Made by a program: the position numbers and the translations under genes. Of a stretch of DNA of 64,000 bases, positions 22,148 to 34,078 are shown in pieces (within the stretch, counting starts at the first letter, position 1; each line of letters starts with the position of its first letter). The DNA comes from Henckelia pumila (lineage: Eukaryota > Streptophyta > Magnoliopsida > Lamiales > Gesneriaceae): NCBI RefSeq assembly GCF_033568475.1, contig NC_133121.1, positions 3,472,001 through 3,536,000 of the forward strand. Reading direction: 5' to 3'. The notes under the pieces were generated by a model, which saw only the letters and a program-made list of their open reading frames with translations, searched no databases and was not told the DNA's origin.

Positions 22148-22626
22148 TTGAATAAGTTTCTAGCTACGTTTTTATTTCTTCTTTTGTAAAAAAGTGTTCT
22201 TGAAGAAATAATATTACTACTGGTTTTCTTTGTAAGTTTTCTTGTTCCCTTTAAAAAAATTTGTTTTGTTATTTAATTTTTATAAATTTTGTGAATCTAG
22301 CCTGAATGGCAGGCTAAACTATTTTGTACTGAATCATGATCTGACAATATAATTATTTATAACTTGGTTCTTATGTTGTTTATGGATTCATAAAACATAA
22401 ATCAAGTTATTATGGGTTAAATCAATAGGTTAAATCACAGGTTCAAATATTTGATTAAAAGTTCTATTTCAAGTTTTTAGCCGTTTTAGCCGTGTGTTGG
22501 CGTTTAGGCGTTTCCGAGCGATTTTTTTAGAACTGATAATCAAACTATTTGGTAATATCCTATGTATGATTTTGTAATATCCTATATTGATTTGTAATAT
22601 CCCATGATAATGTGATCTCTAGAATG
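22148..22626 (+). other. Pararetrovirus intergenic region, segment D
   Basis: Collinear with 2079-2545 on the opposite strand. Includes a GC-richer block (about 22484-22520) and ends with the 76-bp repeat. Probably held the viral promoter and poly(A) signal; neither can be pinned down from sequence alone. Confidence 0.65.
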
Positions 22627-22867
22627 CATGTAAACTTATCGTCACGCGAGCAATGCAGAAAAGTATCAGTACAAAATAATTAATATTAGAGAGGGAAAAA
22701 GAATAAAAATGAAAACAAAATCCAAGTTTCTAATAAAAAATTTGACAAATTACAAAACTAAAACCATATATAGTTTCGCTGTACAAGTGAATTGTGATAC
22801 GGAGTGCAAATTTGTGCCAAATTACTTTTCCTTTTGCTCTATCTCACATTTGCAATATAATCAAAAG
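22627..22867. other. Spacer between the viral locus and the SINE
   Basis: No gene or repeat with defined ends recognised. The short frame at 22709-22963 crosses into the SINE and is not a gene. Confidence 0.45.
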
Positions 22868-22879
22868 TGTGTCTCTCGT

Positions 22880-23093
22880 GCCCCCAAGGGGTGTCTAAGT
22901 TGGGTGAACTCTTGGGCAGAGGTCAGGAGTTCGATTTTCCCTACCAACTCTTTTTTGGACTAGTCTGTCATACAGGGCTTGCCTAATGTGGTTTACCTGA
23001 CTAATGTAGTTTGCAGGCTATTGCGTTATTCTAGGGGTTTACCCAATGCGCACCGAAGATAGCGGCTGCGGGTTCCCACATCACAAAAAAAAA
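22880..23093 (+). mobile_element. tRNA-derived SINE with perfect 12-bp target duplication
   Basis: A 214-bp insertion flanked by TGTGTCTCTCGT at 22868-22879 and 23094-23105. It has a polymerase III A-box-like sequence near its start (GGTGTCTAAGTTGGG, 22890-22904) and a B-box-like GAGTTCGATTTTCCC (22927-22941), and ends in an A-run. The body resembles the Au-type plant SINE family. SINEs move by using the enzymes of LINEs; this one encodes nothing. The intact duplication suggests a fairly recent insertion. A damaged relative is at 49470-49551. Confidence 0.88.
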
Positions 23094-23105
23094 TGTGTCT
23101 CTCGT

Positions 23106-23280
23106 AAGATGGTCTTACAGATTTTTATCCGTTAGAAGGGTCAAACATACCCATGTTAAAAAAATAATAATACTTTTAGCATCAAAAGTACCTAGTGCAT
23201 TATCATGTGAGACCTAATTTAGAAACTCGTCTCATAAAATTACATGAGACCGTCTCATTGGAGTTTTTTCATATTGTTTC
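23106..23280. repeat. Dispersed repeat with GAGACGGTCTC-type ends
   Basis: Short A+T-rich segment bordered by near-palindromic AAGATGGTCTTAC (23107-23119) and TGAGACCGTCTCA (about 23245-23258). Related, more decayed versions occur near 30320-30390, 51300-51410, 59110-59300 and 61660-61690. It behaves like a small inverted-repeat transposon family, but I see no clear target duplication. Confidence 0.5.
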
Positions 23281-26200
23281 TTGCATCTGATATATTTTGA
23301 GATCCAAATATCAAAATTTGTCCTTGTCACACCAAGAAAAACGCTGATGATTCAACTAGTGTAACACATCTACATCCATAATTTTACATACCATTTATTA
23401 TCATTAATTAATAATTAAATTTTTAACCGGAATGATCGATTATGAGACGACTTTATTCAGAATATATATATATATATATATATATATTAATTTTTGTAAA
23501 TTTAGTATTCCTTCTGAGAATATATGTGTAAAGGTCTAATCCAGTCCAATTATGGTATTCGCCAATTTAATTTGGTCCGTTGGGTCTCCATTTGTTCAGC
23601 TTTAATGGTCCAGTTATTATGCAACCCACTTCGTTAGCATTGGCACAAACAATACGGACTCAATGCTGTGGCCTGTGGGATTTCTTGAACCCCAGTTTCA
23701 ATTATATAATAATTTACAATATTTGAATTTTGTTTTCAAGTTGCTAAGATATTTGGATCCGTTTGAACAAGAATTTATTAAACATTTTTATAAAATTATT
23801 TTTTTAAAAAAAATTGTATAAAATATTTTAAAAGTTGTTTTAGGAATAAATATGTGTATTTGGACAACTATAATATAAAAATATTTTAACATTTTAAAAG
23901 TAATATTTTTCATTTTATGGTTCTATTCTAAAAACATCTAAAAATATATTTCAATTGTTCTTTAAAAACTATACATGAAGAATTTTTTTAAAAAATATTT
24001 TTCAAAAGCATTTTATTAAAAAAATTCAAAAAAAATGCTTTGAGTTTGTTTCATTTATAAAACACTAAAAAGATTTTTAAAATATACGTCGAAACGAAAC
24101 CTTTATATTTTAAATCATTTTCCTTTTTCAATATCACGTTTTACTTATTATTGAGTTCTATTATATAAAAAATATTTATTTACTAGTGTCTGTTGAACAT
24201 AACCTAAAATAGTTATTTACGCTGGATTTAATATTACTATCTGAATTATAATATCACATACTATGTTTTCTCTTATTTTTGCAAATTTATTAGCATCATG
24301 TTCGGGATGAAATATTCAAAATTTTGATATTTTATCTTCTTCCTCTTTTTTAGTTTTTATACATACTTTATCTCAAAACCACAATTTTTTTATTCCACTA
24401 AATAAATTATTATTGTTTCTTATGATCACATTTTTTTGGGTTACAATATATTAATGTACGTTAATATAATAAAGATTTTATTTTGTGCACACATGTCAAT
24501 TCTCATATTTATGTCTATATTTATACTAATTAATTATTTTAGAATTGTATTTTTCCTCCTAAATTGGATTCATATAATATTATAACCAATAATATAATGT
24601 TAATTTGATCACGTAAGGTTCATATATTTTTATGGATTCCATGTATACGTTGTTTAAATCAATTTCGAACGCGGACCAAATTAGGTTCACGATTGACAAT
24701 TCGATCTTAATTTTAGGCCGACTCGAATTCAAATACCGTGACAGACCAAGTTGATAATGGAAATTCAGTGCGAAGCCCGATGGCAAGGCTACAGAACTCA
24801 GGAGGCCCATGAAGCTATTAGAATTTAGAGAGAATATTTATAAATTAATACAAAAAATTAATAACTCGTGGTATTAATTTTTACAAGTGTATATATGTAA
24901 GAAGATGTATACTAATATTTAATGCGTCCGTTCATAAATAAAATCAAAGCAAGCTACATCTTTTGAAATATAAAGGTGATATAGTGATACAATTCAATTA
25001 TGGTATTTTATGAAACAGAAACTCATAAAACAGACAAAAAACACACTCTTCGTATATGAAAAAAAAAAAAAAACACCGTTTGAAGTTAAAGAGATAATAA
25101 TAATGTAAAGATTAATAATATAATATAATTAATAAATAAATAAATAATGAAAATTAATATTATATTTGGTTTGATTGATAGATAATAGTTTGTTTGATTT
25201 AATTTTAAATAAAAATAAAAATTATCATTTTTCCTTTCAAAAATTAATAAAATATGAATAATATTGTTATTAAGGGTAATTTTATGATTTAAATTCAATA
25301 ATTTAATTGATTTAAGATAAATAATTAATGATTTGATTGATATAACGTAAATAATTAATACATGGATCAATAACACGACCAAACAAACATGAGATTGATT
25401 AAGAAAAATGATTAGTGAACTAATAATATGCAACTTGCGACCATACCTAAAAAACACACTTCATACGAACACATTTACATTATTCTCTCCTTTTGGCTTA
25501 GTTGGTCAAAGTCCAGTCACATCTTCTTTATGTCAAAAAGTTTAGCATACGAAGAAAATGTTATATTTATGATGAGGCTACAATACCATTATCTTTGAAA
25601 AATAAAAAGATATTTACATTATTGTATTCGATCATATAATTTCAAAGACATGACGACTTAGATATGAAATGAAAAGTGTTTAATTTTCACAAGGGAAATG
25701 ACTTCTTATGCGAACAAGTTTAAATTCACCAAAATTTAATTCATTTCTTTGAGAATCCACCTTAATGTTTTTATACTTTTTACTTTTACGACTACACTAT
25801 AAAACTTCTTTTCAGCTTGCTAGTTGTGCTAGCTTTATTATATTTGAAGTTATCCAAATAGTCCTTACATTCAATAAGACAAGGTGATTTTACACTTTAT
25901 TTTGGATTTTAAAAAAGTGGCCAGTTCACAACTGTTCCAACTAGTGCCCATGATTAATGAAATTTAGGTCAAGGTAGTGATGGTGGCCTCGTGGGTTTCT
26001 TTTTGTCAGACCATATATATATATATATTTAAGAGGAGAAATTTAATAAAGACATGGGATTTTTTTTATGAAATAAGAACTATATTAATTAATCAATTAA
26101 TTGTGGATCAAAGTTTATCTGTATAGATATGTTAAAAGGGGCTACTTGTGTTTCATGCCAAAATAAATACATGCACTCCCATATTCACATAAAATAAATG

Positions 26201-26368
26201 ATTTCTTAAGAAAACATACAAAATTAACCCAAAAAAAAAAAAAAAAAGGCATTAAAAGGAACTCATAATTGACAAAGACATTCATTCTCCTCTCATCAAT
26301 TCACACACATACATTACGTACACACACACATCATATAAAATCAGTTGAATTTGCTGGTGCTTCCTTCA
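23281..26368. other. A+T-rich intergenic region upstream of the PIP2 3' end
   Basis: No coding sequence recognised. It has a (TA)n tract at about 23463-23488, several T/A-rich palindromic stretches (around 23780-24080), and A-runs near 25059 and 26230. The last 100-150 bases are probably the PIP2 3' UTR. The open stretch at 25086-25457 on the reverse strand is compositional and has no family motif. Confidence 0.5.
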
Positions 26369-27511
26369 TCAGTTGGAGGGGTTGCTCCTGAAAGATCCCA
26401 GAGCTTTAATGGCGGCGGCTCTCAGAATATACTGGTGGTACGCCGCCGCGGCCAACGCTCCCACAAATGGTCCAACCCAGAAAATCCACTGCACATATAT
26501 AAAATTTAATATACTATATAAAGTTTCACCAACTATGAAGATTCATAAAATTATATATACTAGCTACAAATTTACCTGGTCATCCCAAATTTTCTGCCGG
26601 TTGTAAATCACGGCGGCGCCTAAGCTTCTGGCTGGGTTGATGCCGGTTCCGGTGATGGGGATGGTGGCCAAGTGGACCATGAAAACTGCGAACCCGATTG
26701 GAAGTGGGGCCAAAACCTGCACATGAAGAAATCTCAGTACTCACGAATCTTCAAAATTAAAATCCATGAAATTAGGGAGAGGTGGCGTGGGTAGCTAAGA
26801 TTTGCTTGTACTTACAGGGACGTGAGAGTCACGGGCACTCCTCTTGGGGTCGGTGGCGGAGAAAACGGTGTAAACAAGAACGAAGGTGCCGATGATCTCC
26901 GCCCCTAGAGCGGTGCCGTTGTTGTATCCCGGCTGCACAAAGTTAGCGCCACCGCCGAGCCTGTTGTAGAAGCTTTTCATGAATGCTTTCACCAAGCCCA
27001 CGCCACAGATGGCGCCCAAACACTGAGCTAACATGTACCCCAAAGCTCTGATCAAAGACACCTTTCTCGCCAGAAACAAACCGAATGTCACCGCTGGATT
27101 AATATGCCCACCTGCGACAAATGAACGAAAAGACTTGGAAATTAATTATATTGCATAAGAACACTGCAGAAAACACGCATGGAGAGTTGTATTCAGTACT
27201 TCACTAGTATTTTAACCTGAAATCCCAGCGGTGCAGTAAACGAGGATGAAGATCATGCCACCAAAGGCCCATGCAATACCGAGGATCCCGACGCCGTCGC
27301 ATTGGTCGGCGGCGTTGAGCTTTTTGTGCCCAATCACGGTGGCGATTGTAACGTAGAGGAAGAGCAGTGTGGCGATGAACTCAGCGATGAGTGCTCTGTA
27401 AAAGGACCACAGCTTCAGCTCCGCCGTGTCGAGCAGCGGCGCCGGCGGCGGGTCCACGTAGTCCTTACTCGGATGATGCACCTGACCCTCTTCACTAACT
27501 TCCTTCGTCAT
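26369..27511 (-). CDS. PIP2: PIP2-type plasma membrane aquaporin (PIP2;7/PIP2;8-like), 4 exons
   Basis: Exons: 27511-27217, 27111-26816, 26716-26576, 26488-26369, all with GT-AG introns; 852 bp give 283 residues, normal for PIP2. Six membrane spans and both half-helix motifs are present: NPA at residues 103-105 and 224-226. The narrow filter is the PIP type: Phe83, His212, Thr221 and Arg227. The N-terminal segment [10 protein letters not shown] and the acidic DPPPAP block match the PIP2;7/PIP2;8 branch. The protein is a water channel of the plasma membrane, made of tetramers; PIP gating by phosphorylation of loop B and the C-terminus is known in the family. The four-exon structure is that of other plant PIPs. 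No start ambiguity: the ATG at 27511 gives the conserved N-terminus. Confidence 0.95.
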
Positions 27512-30500
27512 CCTTCCTCGATCTACAATCTCTTCAAAGAGAAAACTTGGGTGAAAATTCTTGCCGCTCGCAGAAATGGAAGAGGGAGTGAACTTTTCAG
27601 AGTAGGATAAAGAGGGAGAAGAATGGAGAATTTATGGATAATTCAAGGGCATTTTGGGAATACAAACAATCTATGTGGGCCAAGATTACAGAAAGACCAT
27701 GTGATGGGATTGGTTAGTAACCTGTATTGCGTGCTGCGCTGTGGGCTTTAGTTTGTGGGGCCCGTTTTAATCCCAATATCCAACGGTTACATTTCTTTTT
27801 ATTTTATTTTATTTATTTTTTAAAAACAAATTTAAAGAGAATTATTAGTGAATTTTGTTGAACTTTAGCCCTTATTGTTTATCTATGTTTATGAAGAGTG
27901 AAAATAAATATTTTTTTATTGATTGAATTAAAATAAGAAATTTGTGATATTAAAATATGAACTTTCTTGTTTCGATTAATGTTATCCATGATATCTACAT
28001 ATATAGATAATTAGATTGGCGTATAAGTTAGAATATTTCTTTTTGTGTATATGTGGAATTTAATTATCCAATCCAAATATCCAAAGTTAATTAATCGTGG
28101 CACCAAAAAAAGACAAATATATAACAAAGTTAAATAGTTGTAATATGATATGTTACCATTTTTGAGATAGAAGGACAATTTTTCACTCAATAGTTTTCGC
28201 GACTAAGATACGGGAAAATGATATTTTACCAACAAAAATAAGCATGATTTTTCTTTTTGACGCTTAGACCAACCGCAATCAGATATTTACTCGTTTGGTA
28301 AGTAGAACAGGACAATGTTCTTAAATTAAATAAAGTTTATAATATTTCGTATGTGATTTGTGCTGTGGGATATAGTTTTTATATTCGGTAAAATTACAAG
28401 AGAAAAATTTCCATAATCAGTCAAATTGAAGTTCCAATTTTTATTTTTATATTTATTTTTTAAAAAAAGAAATTCCCTTACACTCTGTCGTGCCTTTCTA
28501 TTGTTTTTGGTTGTTGGTATACATTAATTGGTCAAATGAATCATATCACAAAACAAATTAATTAATAAGAGACATTGAGATATGTTGAAAGTTAAAGCGT
28601 GACTGAATAATTTTTAATAAAATGTGTGTGATAATGATAATCATGATGTATAATTAGTATGCCTTTTATGAGAAATGCTAATTGATTTATATTTGTAAAA
28701 CATTTCGATCTTATCAATATATATAGTAAAAAATAATAGTTTTAATGTAAAAAAAAATTCATAATTCAGGTTTTGTCGAATATCGGTATTTCAAAATTCA
28801 TCCGTTAAATTATTTTATATGAGTTTTTGCGTATGATTTAATAAAAAATTCGAGATCTTTACGGAATTTTTTTTTTAAAGAGATACTAGCAGACTGTAAT
28901 GATGGGCCAAAGATTATCTGGATGGGGTAATCAAACTTATCTTTTTCTCTGTGTGTTTTGTTTTTACGCACAAAAACAGCTTTATTAAGTGGGCTAATCA
29001 TGTGGGAAACAGCTGGTGTTGCAACGTTTAAAAAGGGAAAATAAATCAATAGTCCAAAAATTATTGTCGATTAATAATACCTGATTTGTGAAATAAATCA
29101 AGATTTACGAATAGTCACCAATAATTCTCAAACCACAAAGCAAAAAACTAATTTTTTTCAAATTTATCCAAATAATCTGAGGTCGATGAGCATCGAAAAA
29201 GTCTCTTGTCTTCGATGAGCTATCGAACTGTACATGCTCTAGCAGGCTTAACCCAAGTATTGTGCATATATATATATTTTTTATAAAAACTATTTAACTT
29301 TATATTTATTTGTTTTTTTTTAAAGCGAATTATGTTATCTATACATCGACACCTTTATTAAGAAAAGGATATAAAATTAACGTTATTAAGAAAAAGTAGG
29401 CTGCCGAAAACAATCTGGCTGGCACTAAATGACCTTTTTTTCGCAGGTTTGCCTTTTATAATTCCGGAATATTAATTATGTCACCCATTCATAACATGAC
29501 ACGTGTCGGACGGAAATAACGGCTGTATACATTGATGACCGTTGCACGTTGGAGTTAATTAAAAACTTAAAAGCACACCTCACCTGGAAGGATTTGAATC
29601 CACGCTGTCCAAACATAACATCATTCATACTGTGCAGTGAAACGATGTCCTTTTATTATAATTTTTTTTTTCAATTGAGATATTCGTGTGAACATCTTGA
29701 AAAATGTTTACGTGAACATCTCAATTCAAAACAAAAAAATAAGACAGCCAAATTCACCTGAAAACGGTCCCTCAATTTGTGTGTGTGTGTGGTGGAATCC
29801 GACAATTGAACTCACATTTATGTTTTTTTTCCTCTTTCTTTGAGATTAATAATTCGATCGAATCTCATTTTTATTACATGTTTTGATAAATGTTCTTTTT
29901 TGAAATAGTACCTGTAAATATATATGATAAAATGATGATATTAGAGGGAAAAAAAAGATTGTTGAGTCTCATGTGCAAACAAGATATGAAGCATGTGCGT
30001 GGAGCTGGGAGTATCGTTTTCCCAGCAAAAAATCGACATGTGGAAATAATAGCATGAAATTAGTTTTTTTAAAAAAAAAATTGCCATATGCACGCGAGTT
30101 GATTCGAATTCCAAGAATTATTAGTATTGTATGTATTAATAATTGCTGTGCATAGTTGACAAGCAAATCATTTTGAGCCAATCATATCAGGAAATTGGAG
30201 TGGGATGAAATTAAGAGATAGCCAACTAAAATACATCGAGATAAACATGTTATTTATTTTTTCAAACACAATAATTGAAAATTAAGTTGGGACGTCACAT
30301 AAGTCATAATGTGAATGTGTCCAGTAAGACGATTTCACATTTTTATATTTGTGAGTTGGGTTGATTCGATCTATATTTATCGTTCAATTAAAAACTTTCT
30401 CCAAACAGAGTTATTTTCCATAATTCGTAAGACATTGTTATAGGAGATGCGTTCACTATAATATCCTGCTTTATGAGCTTTCCACATTTGACATGTCTCG

Positions 30501-31868
30501 TAGTCTCATTCATGGGGCATAATCAAACCACTTTAGGGCATGTTTGGTACACAACGGAATGGGCAGAAACTTTTAGTACTTCACAAGGGATCGATTAGAT
30601 TCCTTTGCCATATGGTGGATTCTTATAGTCGTTAGGTGCTCAAATGACGACTTGGCCGTGACGGAAAACTAATCGCAACACTCGACTTATTTATTTTTAT
30701 GATTCATTGATGATTTTTGCATTGGAATGATACGAATTTTAAATCCAACATAAGCATAATGCAATTTAGTAGGCATGTTTGGAACAACTTGAAGTTAATG
30801 AAGCAAGTATAAGAATGAATGGGTTTGGACTTTGGAGGGTAGTTGGATTATGGAGAATTTACAGGGCCTGGAGAATGGGACAAGTACTGCTGAGCCCATC
30901 TGACAGAGTCACGGACTGATGGCCCATAATACAGAGTCTGGACTCTGCCCACACGTGTTATCTCCATCCAGATGCTGCCATATGCAGACGCCCAGAGTTT
31001 GAAATGTCAATGCAAGCACTTCGGAAATAATTCATGGAGACTTTCGAGCTAAAGGCAAATTCAGCTCATTTGAAATTGATTTCATGGAAAACGGAAGTAC
31101 AAATAAATCGATGAAAGACTTTTGTAAAATATTTCGAAAAATTGAACGCATTTGAGATTATTTTAAAAAGTGTTTTTGACCTTTTTTCTTTACAAAATTT
31201 TAGTAAATTTTCTTTCTCCAGATTTTGAACTGAGTTTTCAGAACTTTGCCATGACATTTGATTTGCAAAATCAGCCAATTTGTTGGTAATTTTGAGCTCT
31301 GATTTTCGCACTCACCAGGAAAAAAATGTTGAGCTTTTTACCAGGCTTGGTCAGGATATTCAAAGCCATCAGTAATACCATTTTTTTTTTTTTGAGAAAA
31401 TCAGTAAAATTCCATTTTTAGGGAGATTTTGATACGTTTATTTTTGTACTTTGGAAGAAAGAAGAAAAATTATATGTTTGTGCACAGGGAATTTGATGCA
31501 AGCACACAAATCTCATTATATTATAAGAAGATTAAGTTATTGTTTTAAGCAATTTACATGTCAAATCAGAATCTCCCAACCCTAACTCGACAAATTCATT
31601 CCTTCCATTTAAATACTGCGCTTCCATTTCCTGAGACCGAGAGAAGAAAGGTGCTCAAATAGACTTTTAAATATTCCAAGATGAACAAATTCCATTCCAT
31701 GCACATAAAGATCACATAAATTAAGACAAACATTCAGCATACGTGATTGAGGGAATTGCAATAACAATCTGACCGTCCATAGACAACATATTTAACATGC
31801 CCTGAAAATCAAAAGACATACAACGTGCCGAGACACCATAAGACTACCTACTTATAGAAATATAGACA
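27512..31868. other. Promoter region of PIP2 and gene-poor DNA
   Basis: The first about 100 bases left of 27611 are likely 5' UTR; upstream of it is the divergent side of the promoter. The rest (27.8-31.7 kb) is A+T-rich with no recognised gene, RNA or element with defined ends. The short frames at 29549-29761 and 31066-31311 lack any family signal. A decayed copy of the GAGACGG repeat lies near 30320-30390. About 31680-31868 is probably the SKP1 3' UTR. Confidence 0.5.
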
Positions 31869-33350
31869 TCATTCGAATGCCCAAGCATTCTCCCTTCGGA
31901 CCTCCTCTTCTTCTTCAGGGGTGAAGTCGTTTTTAATGTTAAATGTCTTGCGTATTTCCTCTGGGGTCTTTCCTTTGATCATGTCGGCAACCGTTTGACA
32001 AGTTAGGTCGAGCAAGCTCTTAATGTTCAAGTAGTTTGCAGCCTGAAAAGATTATGCTTAGAACACCAGAACGCCAAGAATCTGAATAATCTAGCAGTCA
32101 ATTGCAGCAAGTCTATCATAAATTCATAAGAGCGGGTTTTATGTGTGACGTCTGAAGTATAATTAACAGGTAAAACATAACAGACCAAAACTACATGCAT
32201 GCTTAACCAATACGAGAGAATAACATGTGCATCAATAAACATGAAAGATACATGGATTGTTTGAACATAATTCGCAAACAGCAAAAGCCAACCAAATTAC
32301 AAGAACCAATTGTTTCTGACCACATTTTACTACAGCCTTGAACTTCTTGAGAAGTAATGCACTAGAAATACCCTAATCAGTAACCCTGAACAAAATTTTA
32401 AATCGATAAAGAGTATCACAGTACAAGGATGAGAGACAATACAGAAGTAAGCCATGACACAACACTCCAAAACTAAGAGGCAATATAAAAAATGTCAGTG
32501 TTGCATAGATCATATGGATTATTTTGATAGCAGCTGGATGCCAACGTAGGAAAGTTCAGTCTAAAACCACAACTCACATATCTCGCATTATGTGGAATTA
32601 TAAAATAGAAAATATAGCTCAGCACATTAAGACATATCCCATTGACAAGGGAAATGTGGCATCTTTACGCATATTAAAGGCCCAAGATGTATTATAATGT
32701 TACTCGAGAGGATTTGTGTACTTTAAGTACAATGTAATAAAACAGTTGCTCCTTTAATGAATAAAAATTGTTTCATGGCTGCAATAATTACATTTCACTA
32801 CATATTTCTTAGTATTCTAACTTTTCAAGATAATTATTTGCAATCCATTCAATAAGTTCAAGGACACAAAAGTGCTGATTCGTGCCATGAGCTCCAAGTA
32901 TCCTCCTGCACCATTAATAACTGTGATCGAAACCAAGCAAAACCACACAACGAAACTTATAAACAGCAGAATGAAGGGGAAAATCAGCCAAATTCGACCG
33001 AAAGTGATGGGAATTACCAGGATAAGATCAAAAAGCGTGCCCTGGTCCACCTTGACAAACTCAGTATCGAACGCCTTCAATTCATCGTCAACAACTTTGT
33101 TGTCGGAGCACATCCCACCGTCGGCAGTGGCTTTAGACGCAGCTTCCACGTGCTTCTTGCAATACTCGATCACTTTGGCCAAAATCCTGGATGTAACATT
33201 GGGCAAGGGTATAGTAGTATCGGCGCAGTTATCCTCGATCATGTGCTTAATAGTTTGCGATTCCAACGCCACCAACTCCTCCACTTCGAACGTCTCCCCA
33301 TCGGAGCTCTTCAGCACGATCAACTTCTGAGAGGCGTCTGCGGAAGACAT
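31869..33350 (-). CDS. SKP1: SKP1-like SCF ubiquitin-ligase adaptor (ASK1 type)
   Basis: Two exons, 33350-33018 and 32042-31869, with a 975-bp intron after codon 111; 507 bp give 168 residues. The N-terminal POZ/BTB-like domain (residues about 6-70) starts with the typical [15 protein letters not shown] block; the C-terminal Skp1 dimerisation part has the [16 protein letters not shown] motif and the conserved end with [30 protein letters not shown]1 bridges cullin 1 to F-box proteins in SCF complexes that tag proteins for proteasomal degradation. The single phase-0 intron is typical of ASK1/ASK2-type genes. A longer second frame within the intron is read-through into the intron, not a gene. 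The Copia insertion lies 325 bp upstream of the start. Confidence 0.95.
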
Positions 33351-33670
33351 CGTTTTTTGTTCTGGATTCAGCCCAAACCCTAAGAGAGAGAAACAAGAAT
33401 GGGGAAAGAAATCAGTTGAGACTATATAAAATTAAATGAATTGTGATAGTGGCGGTGGAAGATTGTGTGGGTGTACAAATAAAATGCAACTTGCAAGAAT
33501 GGATCCAGTTATTATTATACACTTCACGGGGCAGACCCATGAGTTGTGGATCCGAAGCCCAATGATTAGGGATTGTAAAAGGACCAGTTAATTTGAAATC
33601 CAACAACCTTCACTATCCACAATTCCACATAATATAAAATTCCAATATATTCGATGGGTTCAAATATAAA
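33351..33670. other. SKP1 5' UTR and short promoter, truncated by Copia
   Basis: Only 320 bp separate the SKP1 start from the Copia target site, so distal promoter elements are likely displaced by 6.4 kb. No TATA box is clear enough to name. Confidence 0.45.
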
Positions 33671-33675
33671 GATTA

Positions 33676-33914
33676 TATTGTGAAAAGTAAAATTTATAAA
33701 GCTCAAAAACTCAAAATATTTTCAAACTCTACAATTTAAATTTATTCTCTCAAATTATGTTTTTCTACACAAATGGAGATACCTATTTATAGATCTCAAT
33801 GGGAGATTAGTCCAAAAATTAAATCATCATCATCTACATCATCACACACTAATTTTCAAAATAATACAACTCAATTTTCAACAATTCTAATATAATATAA
33901 AATATTTTCAACAC
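33676..33914 (-). repeat. 3' LTR of the Copia element
   Basis: 239 bp, TATTGTG to TTTTCAACA on the + strand, next to the polypurine tract; one end base differs from the right LTR (TGTTGTG). Confidence 0.9.
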
Positions 33915-34078
33915 TCCTCTTTGTGATGATGATCGTCAAATGATGATTGTCTTTATTACGTGTTTTATGCTGCCTCGTTAAAAATCTTACTAGAAAAAAC
34001 TCAGTGGGATAAAAACCATAGCAAGAAAAAAAGAGTGCAGTCACGTAAACTCCCCCTCATGTTAATATGAGTGATTCT

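Larger units (their letters stand above)
19021..22626 (+). mobile_element. Caulimovirid segment D: primer site, movement and coat genes, intergenic region
   Basis: The longest uninterrupted viral segment. It opens with a 76-bp copy of the end of the intergenic region (19021-19096), then the primer site, a 55-nt leader, the movement gene, the coat gene, and, after a deletion at about 22141-22147 removing protease, RT and the downstream ORF, the complete intergenic region to 22626. The same 76 bp therefore occur at both ends (22551-22626). The right end stops within two bases of where the primer site would follow. Coding frames have two nonsense codons in the movement gene and one frameshift plus a nonsense codon late in the coat gene. 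Confidence 0.85.

Noticed and set aside
25086-25457. Possible 123-codon gene
   Set aside because: Low-complexity Ile/Leu/Asn-rich translation of A+T-rich DNA with no motif.
29560-29660. tRNA-like T-arm (GGATTCAAATCC on the reverse strand)
   Set aside because: No A-box or acceptor stem could be found; not a tRNA gene.
32817-33017. Alternative SKP1 C-terminus read through the intron
   Set aside because: The hydrophobic tail is intron translation; splicing to 32042 gives the conserved Skp1 C-terminus.
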